Source: JAJRTE01 sp964418585 (GTDB taxonomy: Bacteria; Myxococcota_A; UBA796; JAJRTE01). Taken from it: a stretch of 64,000 nucleotides of DNA. The notes beneath the pieces are model-generated. The model was not told where the DNA came from. It was given only the letters and a program-made list of their open reading frames with translations, and ran no database searches. Made by a program: the position numbers and the translations under genes. The first letter of the stretch is position 1. Every line of letters starts with the position of its first letter. Below, one piece after another: positions 51,834-59,897 of the stretch. The stretch is from contig CAYQMG010000055.1 in NCBI GenBank assembly GCA_964418585.1, positions 1 through 64,000 on the forward strand, given 5' to 3'.

Positions 51834-53132
51834 TCACCCCGAGGAAGCCAGAACCCAGACACCGGCGAGCACAAGATTGAAGATCCCTATTGGGAACAAG
51901 TAGGTCCACCCAAGCCGCATGAGTTGGTCATACCGGAACCTCGGCAAGGTCCAGCGAACCCAGATGAAAAGCCAGGTGAACAGTGCGATCTTCCCGGCGA
52001 ACGTCCCGATTTGAAGAGCCGCTGCCAACAAGGTCGCCACGGTGCGGTGCTCGTACCCGGGAATGCCAGGAATCACCCCGGGCAAGAAGCCGACCCCTGC
52101 GGCCCCAACGGCCAGGACCAGCAGCAGCACCCCAACCACCAGAGGCTCCCGGTCTCGGTTGTCTCCATACTTGCCCGGACGGTACCGCGTGAATGCGAAC
52201 ACGCCAAGTCCGGCCAACACCAGCGCAGCGCCCCCGAACACCACCTTTGCGATCAGGGGTGCGTGCTGCACGATGGTTTCCGTGGGTAGGAACGGCACCT
52301 GATACCCACCGAAAAACAGGGTTACCAGCAAGCCGGACGCCACCACCATGTTCACATACTCTGCCATGAAGAACATCGCGAACTTGAAGGCAGAGTACTC
52401 GATATGATAGCCGGCCACCAGTTCCGACTCCCCTTCCGGTAGGTCGAACGGGGTCCGGTTCGTCTCCGCAAAACTCGCCACCAGAAACATGACGAACGCG
52501 ATGAGTCCGGGAATGCTCACCACGCCCCAGCCCAACGGATTCGCCCCCTGGGCCCTCACCATGTCATCCAACTGGGCGGTACCAAACAGAAGGAACATGA
52601 CGCCCGCAGCCAATCCCATGGCGATTTCATAGCTGATCATCTGCGCCGAGGAGCGAAGACCGCCCATCAGAGCATACTTGTTGTTCGCGGACCATCCGGC
52701 GAGCATGATCCCGTACACGCCCAACGAGGAGACAGCGAACAGGTAGAGCAACCCCGTGTCCAGGTCGGATACTTGCACCGACACGTCCCGCCCCGCCACG
52801 TGCACCACATCGGCCAGAGGAACCACCACGAAGGTCACCAACGCCACCGTCATCGTGATTGCCGGGGCGATCTTGTAGAAGGGCCGAAACACGTTCCGGG
52901 GCGTCACGTCCTCCTTGAACAGAAGCTTCACCACGTCCGCGATGGGCTGAATGAGACCGGCAAGCCGGACTCCAAACACATCGGCCCGGTTGGGACCCGG
53001 GCGATCCTGAATAAAGCCGGCGCCCCGCCGCTCCGCCCAGATCAGGACAGGAATGAAGGACAGGAGAAACACCAGCATGATCACGCAACGAACGGCGACG
53101 ATTATCAGCCCTGTATAGTCCATGGCGCTCAC
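51834..53132 (-). CDS. nuoH: NADH-quinone oxidoreductase subunit H
   Basis: Membrane subunit that forms the quinone chamber with NuoB and NuoD. A 432-residue protein with about eight to ten helices. Signatures are AERRGAGFIQDRPGPNRADVFG near the start and the FVMFLVASFAETNRTPFDLPEGESELVAGYHIEYS loop, whose acidic residues line the chamber. An extra hydrophobic segment and linker near residues 285-330 make it longer than E. coli NuoH (325). GTG at 53132 or ATG at 53123 may be the start; neither has a strong SD. Confidence 0.95.
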   Translation of the reverse strand: MSAMDYTGLIIVAVRCVIMLVFLLSFIPVLIWAERRGAGFIQDRPGPNRADVFGVRLAGLIQPIADVVKLLFKEDVTPRNVFRPFYKIAPAITMTVALVTFVVVPLADVVHVAGRDVSVQVSDLDTGLLYLFAVSSLGVYGIMLAGWSANNKYALMGGLRSSAQMISYEIAMGLAAGVMFLLFGTAQLDDMVRAQGANPLGWGVVSIPGLIAFVMFLVASFAETNRTPFDLPEGESELVAGYHIEYSAFKFAMFFMAEYVNMVVASGLLVTLFFGGYQVPFLPTETIVQHAPLIAKVVFGGAALVLAGLGVFAFTRYRPGKYGDNRDREPLVVGVLLLVLAVGAAGVGFLPGVIPGIPGYEHRTVATLLAAALQIGTFAGKIALFTWLFIWVRWTLPRFRYDQLMRLGWTYLFPIGIFNLVLAGVWVLASSG

Positions 53133-53205
53133 ATTACCCGTTGAGGTTTCCGACTACTTGCCTCGTTCCGACCCTCGCCCCGGTCGACGGGACCCAATTA
53201 ATTCG

Positions 53206-54816
53206 TCACGCTCCGGACTCGTCGCCCGGTGCCTCCCCGCCCAAGGGCCTCCCGGAGTGGCCCAGCAGGTCGTAGGTCAGCCCGGCCAGCTCCGGCACAT
53301 CGCCGGCCAAAGCCTGAAACACCACCGCCGGCCCGACGGTCTCCACCTCCACCCCGAGCGCCCGGCCCAACGCGGGCAGGACCTCCCATCCCGCCCGCAC
53401 TCCGGCAGGCGGATCCACCACCCGACGGAACCGTTGGACCCGCGCGGCATGGTTGATCCAGGTCCCATCGGTCTCCAGATAGGTGGCAATGGGTATCGCC
53501 ACGTGGGCGCGCGCCACTGTGGCATCCTGGTGGGTGGCAAAGGTCACCAGGAGGTCGAGCTTGCCAAACGGGTCTCCGGCACGACCCGCGCCTTCCACCT
53601 TGCCGACCACATCGTTATTGAAACAAACCAATCCGTGCAAGGTCCCGCTTTCCATCGCGGTCAACAGATCCGATGGGGCGGCGGCTTTTGCCCGACGCGC
53701 CACCAAGTCGGCCCCGGCGGTGTTGGGATTCTTGTCCGCCCGGATCAGGAATCCGTCGTCGTCCCCCTCAGGCGCCCCCACCGGATTGCCTCCCACGAGG
53801 TACAACGGGCAGTTCAACGCGGACGCGATCCGGGCGATGAGGTGGTTCTCCTCGAGAGAGGCTCGAGGGCTGAGCACGAATCCCACCGCGCCCTCTCCGT
53901 GACTGGTGCGAAGGGCGGTGACCCGGGCCGCCACCTGCTCCACGGCTGCCGTGATGTCCTGTGTCTCGACATTCCCAGCTCCCCGCAACGCGGCCAGCCT
54001 CCCCTTTTCCTGAGTGGCCGTGAAGCTGAGTCGGCCGTCATCGCACATCCAGGTATCGTTGACCGCGTCGTTCCGCCTGGGCATGAATCGGCGCACCTGC
54101 CCCCGATAGTGGTGCGCCACGATGTTGCACCCGTTGGCGCACTCGCCGCAAATCGTGGGGGTTTCCTCGAGGTACCATGCGCGGGTCTGAAACCGGAACT
54201 CCTTGCAGGTCAAGGCGCCCACGGGACAAAGGTCAGTGGTGCAGATGGAATAACGATTGTCCAACCGGGCGTCGGGATGGATACCCACGTTGCAATGGGC
54301 GCCTCGTTCGAAAATCCGCAGTTCCCCGGTCCCGGTGATCTCGTCACAAAACCGCACGCAGCGAGTACACAGGACACACCGCTCGGTGTCGAGCAGGATG
54401 TGTTTCCCGATGTCGAGCCGCTTGGGTTTCCGGACCTTCCCCTCTTCCAACCTGGAGACGTACCGGCCATGCTCGAGGTAGTAGTCCTGGAGCTTGCACT
54501 CGCCGGCCTTGTCGCAAATGGGACAGTCGAGCGGGTGGTTCAGGAACAGAAACTCGAGCACGGCCTTGCGAAGCTTCCGGACGCGCTCGGTGTCCGTGTG
54601 CACGACCATGCCGTCCCGGACCATGGTGTTGCACGCGACCTCGGGCCGCCGCCCACCCTCGATCTCGACCATGCACATGCGGCAGTTGCCCGCGATGGAC
54701 AGCTTGGGATGGTAACAGAAATGGGGGATGGTCTTCCCCGCCTTGTGCGCCGCTTCGATGAGATTGGTGCCGGGCTCCACCGTCACTTCAATGCCATCGA
54801 TTGTCACCTTGGGCAT
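53206..54816 (-). CDS. nuoG: NADH-quinone oxidoreductase subunit G (short form)
   Basis: Iron-sulfur subunit of the complex I peripheral arm, 536 residues against about 908 in E. coli. The N-terminal [2Fe-2S] site (C34, C45, C48, C62) is followed by H-x3-C-x2-C-x5-C (HPLDCPICDKAGEC) and CVLCTRCVRFC with a later Cys-Pro (CPVGA). A CxxCxxxC-x27-C set (CGECANGC ... WMC) supports the extra N7 cluster. The molybdopterin-like C-terminal part is shortened and weakly conserved. ATG with AAGGAG upstream, 15 bases after nuoF. Confidence 0.93.
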   Translation of the reverse strand: MPKVTIDGIEVTVEPGTNLIEAAHKAGKTIPHFCYHPKLSIAGNCRMCMVEIEGGRRPEVACNTMVRDGMVVHTDTERVRKLRKAVLEFLFLNHPLDCPICDKAGECKLQDYYLEHGRYVSRLEEGKVRKPKRLDIGKHILLDTERCVLCTRCVRFCDEITGTGELRIFERGAHCNVGIHPDARLDNRYSICTTDLCPVGALTCKEFRFQTRAWYLEETPTICGECANGCNIVAHHYRGQVRRFMPRRNDAVNDTWMCDDGRLSFTATQEKGRLAALRGAGNVETQDITAAVEQVAARVTALRTSHGEGAVGFVLSPRASLEENHLIARIASALNCPLYLVGGNPVGAPEGDDDGFLIRADKNPNTAGADLVARRAKAAAPSDLLTAMESGTLHGLVCFNNDVVGKVEGAGRAGDPFGKLDLLVTFATHQDATVARAHVAIPIATYLETDGTWINHAARVQRFRRVVDPPAGVRAGWEVLPALGRALGVEVETVGPAVVFQALAGDVPELAGLTYDLLGHSGRPLGGEAPGDESGA

Positions 54817-54830
54817 GACTTGCTCCTTGC

Positions 54831-56102
54831 CTATCCGCCCGTGCCTCGCTGGATCCGTTGCTCGAACTCTTCCCGGAACTTCGTCAGGAAACTCTTCACC
54901 GGAAAGACGGCCGCATCGGAAAGGGCACAGATGGTCGTGCCGCTCATGCTGTCACAGATGTCGAGCAGCCGCTCGATGTCGCCCTCGGCAGCCCGGTTCT
55001 CATGGAACCGCCGGACGATGTCGTCCATCCAGCGAGTGCCCTCGCGACAGGGGGTGCACTGGCCGCACGACTCGTGGGCGTAGAAGTGGGTGAGGTTCTT
55101 GAGCGCCCATACCATGTCGGTGGTGTCATCCATGACGATGACCCCGCCCGAACCCAGCATGCTCCCGACCTCCATGAGCGACTCGTAATCGAGATGGGTC
55201 CTCTCGGCCTCCTCCGCGGTCAAGACCGGCGCCGAAGACCCCCCCGGAATCACGGCCTTGAGCTTCCGCCCACCCCGAATGCCCCCGCACACGTCGTAAA
55301 GCAGCTCCTTGAGCGGGAAGCCGAGTGGAAGCTCGTAGACGCCCGGCTTCTCCACGTGGCCGCTCACGGTGAACAGCTTCGTTCCCGGACTCTTCTCGGT
55401 TCCATGCTCCCGGTAGGCCTCCACCCCATGCTCCAGAATGAAAGGGATGGAGGTCAACGTCTCCGTGTTGTTCACGATGGTCGGCGCCCCAAACGCCCCC
55501 ACCACGGCAGGAAACGGCGGCTTGAGCCGCGGATTGCCGCGCTTGCCTTCCACCGAACTGATCAATCCGGTTTCCTCGCCGCACACGTAGGCGCCCGCCC
55601 CCCGGTGCACAATCATGTCCAGGGAATAGTCGGTCCCGAAAATCCCCTTCCCCAAAAAGCCGGCCTCGTACGCCTGATCGATGGCTGCCTGCACCCGCCG
55701 CGCCGCCAAACCAAGCTCTCCGCGAATGTAGATGTAGGCCTGGGGCGCCTGAAGCGCGAACGCCGCAATGATCATCCCCTCGATCATCTGGTGCGGGTCC
55801 AACTCCATGATGTACCGGTCCTTGAACGTCCCCGGCTCCCCTTCGTCCGCGTTGTTGATAAGGTAGGTGGGCTTCTCGGCGTCCTTGGGAACAAATCCCC
55901 ACTTGACGCCGGTCGGAAACCCCGCACCTCCCCGCCCCCTCAATCCGGCCTGCTTCACAATCTCGGTCACCGCAGCAGGCTCCATCGCGGTCACGACCTT
56001 CCGCGCCGTCTCGTAACCGAACTTGCACCGCTTACGATAGACCTCGATATCCCACGCTCTCGGGATGGTCCAGTTGTGCTTCAGTCTTCGGTAACCTTCC
56101 AT
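54831..56102 (-). CDS. nuoF: NADH-quinone oxidoreductase subunit F
   Basis: Holds NADH, FMN and cluster N3 of complex I. A 423-residue protein with the glycine-rich GLRGRGGAGFPTGVKWGF for NADH, NADEGEPGTFKDR for FMN, and ESCGQCTPCREGT with a later Cys (STTICALSD region) for the [4Fe-4S] cluster. ATG with GGAG upstream, 23 bases after nuoE. Confidence 0.96.
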   Translation of the reverse strand: MEGYRRLKHNWTIPRAWDIEVYRKRCKFGYETARKVVTAMEPAAVTEIVKQAGLRGRGGAGFPTGVKWGFVPKDAEKPTYLINNADEGEPGTFKDRYIMELDPHQMIEGMIIAAFALQAPQAYIYIRGELGLAARRVQAAIDQAYEAGFLGKGIFGTDYSLDMIVHRGAGAYVCGEETGLISSVEGKRGNPRLKPPFPAVVGAFGAPTIVNNTETLTSIPFILEHGVEAYREHGTEKSPGTKLFTVSGHVEKPGVYELPLGFPLKELLYDVCGGIRGGRKLKAVIPGGSSAPVLTAEEAERTHLDYESLMEVGSMLGSGGVIVMDDTTDMVWALKNLTHFYAHESCGQCTPCREGTRWMDDIVRRFHENRAAEGDIERLLDICDSMSGTTICALSDAAVFPVKSFLTKFREEFEQRIQRGTGG

Positions 56103-56125
56103 TCACGGGCTCCTGTCTGACGGGC

Positions 56126-56623
56126 CTATTGCAACCGATCCAGGATGGCGTCTATCTTCTCCAGGGTCAGGTTTTCCTCGTATTCCTCGTTGTTGACCTG
56201 CAACACCGGCCCAGACCCACACGAAGCAAGACACTCCACCTCCGACAGGGTGAACTTGCCGTCGGGCGTGGTTTCTCCCACCTTGATCCCAAGACGCTTC
56301 TCCAGATGCGCCACCACGTCCTCCGCTCCCCGCAAGGCACAGGACAATGTGCGACACACCTGAATGTGGTAGCGCCCCACCGGATCCATGTTCAACATCG
56401 TGTAGAAGCTCGCCACCCCAAGCACCTTCGACAACGGTACGTCAAGACGCTCGGCCACATAGGCCATCACCTCCCGGGACACGTAACCGTATTGCTCCAG
56501 CGCCAGGTGGAGCGCGGGGATCAACGCGGCTTCCCGCGTGGGATAGTGCGGAAGCAGCTTCTGAAACCGCCGCTCATTCTCCTCGTTGAAGGCAATCTTC
56601 TCGTGCTTGTCCGATGTTTCCAT
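56126..56623 (-). CDS. nuoE: NADH-quinone oxidoreductase subunit E
   Basis: [2Fe-2S] (N1a) subunit of the complex I NADH module. A 165-residue thioredoxin-fold protein. Its four ligand cysteines are visible in VCRTLSC and ECLASCG. The helical N-terminal half ends in VLGVASFYTMLNMDPVG. ATG at 56623 gives the usual length; the frame is open 22 codons further without family-like sequence. The SD is weak. Confidence 0.95.
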   Translation of the reverse strand: METSDKHEKIAFNEENERRFQKLLPHYPTREAALIPALHLALEQYGYVSREVMAYVAERLDVPLSKVLGVASFYTMLNMDPVGRYHIQVCRTLSCALRGAEDVVAHLEKRLGIKVGETTPDGKFTLSEVECLASCGSGPVLQVNNEEYEENLTLEKIDAILDRLQ

Positions 56624-56666
56624 GTCGTTTCGCTCGCATTGCTGGATGGCCGCCCATCGAGAGCAA

Positions 56667-57857
56667 CTAGCGGTCCAATTCCCCCGCAATGATGTTCAAA
56701 CCGCTCAGTATCACAATGGCGTCCGCCACCATCTCCCCACGCACCAACTCGGGATAGGCCGAAAACAAGGCAAAACACGGCGCCCGACAGTGCGCCCGGT
56801 AGGGCTTGCCCTCCCCTGTCGAGACCACATAGTAGCCCAGTTCCCCATTGGCGGCCTCGGTGCGCATGTACACCTCTCCCTTCGGAGGCCGGATCCCCTC
56901 GAATATCAACTTGAAATGGTTCACCAACCCCTCGATCGTCCCGTACACCTCCGCCTTGGGCGGCAACGCAACTCGAGGATCCCGCAGCAGGTAGTCTCCG
57001 TCCGGCATCCGATCAAGCGCCTGGCGGGCAATCCGCACACTCTGCTCACACTCGTCGAACCGGATGAAGAACCGATCGTAAGCGTCTCCGTTGTACCGAC
57101 GCGGCACGTCGAACTCGTACTGGTCGTATCCCATGTAAGGGTGGACCTTCCGAATGTCGTAGTTCACACCACAAGCCCGCAAGCAAGGACCGGTGAACCC
57201 GTACTCGATGGCCCGCTCAGCCGTGATCTTTCCCACCCCGATCATTCGATCCTGGAAGATACGGTTCTTCTCCAACAGGCCCCGAACCTCCGCGATGACC
57301 CCGTCCACCTCGTCCAGCAACGACCGGGCATGATCCGCCCACCCCTCCGGCATGTCCGCCGCCACGCCCCCAACTCGAGGATAATTCAACGTCAACCGGG
57401 CACCGCAGATCTCCTCCAGAAGCGAATACACCTTCTCCCGGTAGTTGAACAGATACCAGTAGTTCGTCAACGCACCGGCATCCACCGCTGCCGCCGCCAA
57501 ACATACAAAGTGGTCGATGATACGCGAAAACTCACTCAACACCACCCGAATGGCCTGGGCTCGAGGCGGCGCCTCCACGTCGAACAATTTCTCGATCGTG
57601 AGACACCAGCCGATGGAGTTCATCAGTGCTGAGCAATAGTTGAGCCGCTCAGTATACGGTATCACCTGCGAGTAGGTACGAACCTCGCACTCCTTCTCAA
57701 AACATCGGTGCAGGTAGCCAATCTCGCACTGCGCATCCACTATCCGCTCACCGTCCAGCTCAAGCTGGGCACGCAAGGTCCCGTGTGTCGCAGGATGCGA
57801 CGGGCCGACGTTTACGATGAGTTTCTCGGTCGGTATGTCCTTGAGTTCGAACGACAT
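56667..57857 (-). CDS. nuoD: NADH-quinone oxidoreductase subunit D
   Basis: 49-kDa subunit of complex I that forms the quinone-binding site with NuoB. A 396-residue protein. VGPSHPATHGTLR carries the quinone-site His, and the family blocks CEIGYLHRCFEK, MNSIGW and FTGPCLRACGVNYDIRK follow. It is encoded separately from nuoC, not as a CD fusion. ATG with AGGGGAG upstream, 10 bases after nuoC. Confidence 0.96.
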   Translation of the reverse strand: MSFELKDIPTEKLIVNVGPSHPATHGTLRAQLELDGERIVDAQCEIGYLHRCFEKECEVRTYSQVIPYTERLNYCSALMNSIGWCLTIEKLFDVEAPPRAQAIRVVLSEFSRIIDHFVCLAAAAVDAGALTNYWYLFNYREKVYSLLEEICGARLTLNYPRVGGVAADMPEGWADHARSLLDEVDGVIAEVRGLLEKNRIFQDRMIGVGKITAERAIEYGFTGPCLRACGVNYDIRKVHPYMGYDQYEFDVPRRYNGDAYDRFFIRFDECEQSVRIARQALDRMPDGDYLLRDPRVALPPKAEVYGTIEGLVNHFKLIFEGIRPPKGEVYMRTEAANGELGYYVVSTGEGKPYRAHCRAPCFALFSAYPELVRGEMVADAIVILSGLNIIAGELDR

Positions 57858-57866
57858 GGCTCCCCT

Positions 57867-58385
57867 TCATCCCTTGAACGGTTTGAGCGTGAGAATGTCC
57901 GCCGGAATCGGACGCAAGGACGGCCGCCGGTTCACGGGGTAGTCCTTCCGGAGCGGATGCCCCTCGAAATCCTCGTGGGTCAGAATTCGCTTCAGGTTCG
58001 GGTGGTTCAGGAACCGGACACCAAACATGTCGTAAGTTTCCCTCTCGAACCAGTCTGCACCTACCCAGATGTCGGTCACAGACGGAACCACCGGGTCGTC
58101 CTCCGGAACCGGGAATTTCAGCCGCAGGCGGTGTCTGTGGCGGATGGAGAAAAGGTGATACACCACCTCGAACCGGGGTCCGTCATCGAGGCCGGACCGG
58201 TCGACGCCGCAGACATCCACGAGCAGGTTGAATTCCAGTCTGGGGTCATGCCGGACGAACTCCATGATCTCATGGAGGCTGCCGCGGTCCATGACCATGG
58301 TGTCGTCGCCGCGGAAGTCGTGCTGCGAGATGACGGCGCCGGGGAAGGTTTCCTCGATGAGTGCCCGGATTTCCTTGCCTTCCAT
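57867..58385 (-). CDS. nuoC: NADH-quinone oxidoreductase subunit C
   Basis: 30-kDa subunit of complex I, 172 residues. YHLFSIRHRHRLRLKFPVPEDDPVVPSVTDIW, then the ADWFERETYDMFGVRFLNHPNLKRILTHEDFEGHPLRKDYP signature. ATG with GAGGAG upstream. It follows nuoA after 49 bases; the nuoB gene usual between them is absent. Confidence 0.95.
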   Translation of the reverse strand: MEGKEIRALIEETFPGAVISQHDFRGDDTMVMDRGSLHEIMEFVRHDPRLEFNLLVDVCGVDRSGLDDGPRFEVVYHLFSIRHRHRLRLKFPVPEDDPVVPSVTDIWVGADWFERETYDMFGVRFLNHPNLKRILTHEDFEGHPLRKDYPVNRRPSLRPIPADILTLKPFKG

Positions 58386-58434
58386 CGTACTCGATGCTCC
58401 TCGAACAGCGGATGTCTTCCTGGGTTGGGCGGAG

Positions 58435-58806
58435 TCAGTCCCACTTCAACGCGCCGCGCTTGAGGACGTAGACCCAGCCGAGGAAGAGCAACCCGAGGAA
58501 AATGAACATTTCGACCAGCACGAACAGGCCCATGCCTCTGGCGACGAACGACCGGAGGCTCACCGCCCAGGGGTAGACGAAGACCGCCTCGATGTCGAAC
58601 AGGATGAACAGGATGGCCACCATGTAGAACTTGACCGAGACGCGGGTGCGGGCATTCCCGATGGGGGGAGCGCCGCACTCGTAGGTGTCGAGTTTCTCGG
58701 ACTGAACCTTCGCGTGTCCGAAAATGCGGGACAAGTTGACGAAGACCGCGGAGAACACGATGGCGGCCACAAAAGAAATGAGCAGCGCAACGTAAGGATT
58801 GTCCAT
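58435..58806 (-). CDS. nuoA: NADH-quinone oxidoreductase subunit A
   Basis: Small membrane subunit of complex I and first gene of the operon. A 123-residue protein with three helices. The loop YECGAPPIGNARTRVSVKFYMVAILFILFDIEAVF contains the conserved Cys and Glu/Asp residues near the quinone site. ATG at 58806 has GAGG upstream; GTG at 58812 is in frame. Promoter lies about 50 bases upstream. Confidence 0.95.
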   Translation of the reverse strand: MDNPYVALLISFVAAIVFSAVFVNLSRIFGHAKVQSEKLDTYECGAPPIGNARTRVSVKFYMVAILFILFDIEAVFVYPWAVSLRSFVARGMGLFVLVEMFIFLGLLFLGWVYVLKRGALKWD

Positions 58807-58865
58807 GTGCACCTCGTCGAGAGACCTGCACGCCTGCGCCTGGCCCAGGGGCGTTTGGTTCCACC

Positions 58866-58894
58866 TTCATATTTCGTATGCTACATTTTGTCAA
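58866..58894 (-). promoter_or_regulatory. Sigma-70 promoter of the nuo operon
   Basis: On the minus strand a perfect TTGACA (58889-58894) and TATGAA (58866-58871) are 17 bases apart within a locally AT-rich stretch, 60 bases before nuoA. Confidence 0.6.
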
Positions 58895-59015
58895 GAAAAT
58901 CCGTGCATGACGGCGGGTCAAACGGACGCGACCGAAAAGCCCGTCGGCGAAGCCCTGTGCCAGAAGGGTTTTTTCAGGGGGTCGACGGGGTGAGGAAGGT
59001 GGTTGTCCGGAAGGC

Positions 59016-59033
59016 CCCGGCGTGGACGCCGGG
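59016..59033 (+). promoter_or_regulatory. GC-rich leader hairpin before the glycosyltransferase gene
   Basis: CCCGGCG (59016-59022), a TGGA loop and CGCCGGG (59027-59033) form a perfect 7-base stem. It ends 12 bases before the GGAGAGG ribosome site. There is no T-run after it, so it may affect translation or mark an upstream transcript end. Confidence 0.45.
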
Positions 59034-59054
59034 TCACGAACCAGGGAGAGGTCC

Positions 59055-59801
59055 ATGACGGGAACGAGTTCGTCCAGTGCAAACACGGTCGGTTCCAGGG
59101 TGGGTGACCCGGCGTTGTCGCTGGTCATTCCTTTGTTCGACGAGGAGGCCGGCGTTCGCGGGGTGGTGCGGTCTCTCGTGGGGACTCTGGACGAAGCGGG
59201 CATTGCGTTCCAACTGGTGCTGGTGGACAACGGATCTCGAGACGGTACGCTCGGGGTCATACAGGAGATTGCCCGGGGAGATCCCCGGGTGGAGGTGCTC
59301 CACCTGCCGAGCAACGGGGGGTACGGCGGAGGCATTCTGGCGGGTCTTCGGGTGTCCCGTGCCCCGGTTCTGGGCTATCTTTGGGGCGACGACCAGGTGG
59401 GCCACCACGTGGTGCCGGACCTCCTCCGGCGCATCACGGAGCAGGGGGCCGACCTGGCCAAGGCCCGACGGGTGATACGGCTGGACGGGCGACACCGCCG
59501 GGCCCTGACTCGAGTCTATCACACGGTGTTCCCCCTGTTCTTCCGCCTGCCATCCCGGGACATTCACGGGTGTCCCAAACTTTTCACCCGTGAGGCGTTC
59601 GAACGCATTGCACCGGTATCGCGCGACTGGTTTCTCGATGCGGAGGTCATGATCCGCGCGACCGAACTCGGCCTCCGGATTTCCGAACTGGACGTGGTGG
59701 CCTATCCACGAGCGACCGGGGAATCCCACGTGAGATGGGGGACGGTGCTGGAATTCGGGATCAACCTGGTACGGTTCAAGCTGATCCGTCCCCACGGATG
59801 A
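59055..59801 (+). CDS. Family 2 glycosyltransferase (dolichol/undecaprenyl-phosphate sugar transferase type)
   Basis: A 248-residue GT-A protein, cytoplasmic or membrane-associated. The N-terminal SLVIPLFDEEAGV, VDNGSRDGT and a DxD-like GDDQ (within WGDDQVGHH) are GT2 hallmarks. FLDAEVMIRATELG is the later acceptor/acid motif of this group. No membrane helices are seen. Such enzymes move a sugar from a nucleotide donor to a lipid phosphate or glycan; donor and acceptor cannot be set. ATG at 59055 with GGAGAGG upstream. It converges with the protease gene. Confidence 0.87.
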   Translation: MTGTSSSSANTVGSRVGDPALSLVIPLFDEEAGVRGVVRSLVGTLDEAGIAFQLVLVDNGSRDGTLGVIQEIARGDPRVEVLHLPSNGGYGGGILAGLRVSRAPVLGYLWGDDQVGHHVVPDLLRRITEQGADLAKARRVIRLDGRHRRALTRVYHTVFPLFFRLPSRDIHGCPKLFTREAFERIAPVSRDWFLDAEVMIRATELGLRISELDVVAYPRATGESHVRWGTVLEFGINLVRFKLIRPHG

Positions 59802-59897
59802 CTCCCCGGTGTACCTCCACCGGGTTCTCGAGGGGGGGCTGCAGGCCCCGCTGCTCCTGGGGGTCCACGGCCTGTCACGTGATGATTGCGCAGCCTG

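Noticed and set aside
58907..58993. 28-codon frame between nuoA and the glycosyltransferase
   Set aside because: No ribosome site, no domain; next to the nuo promoter and probably untranslated.
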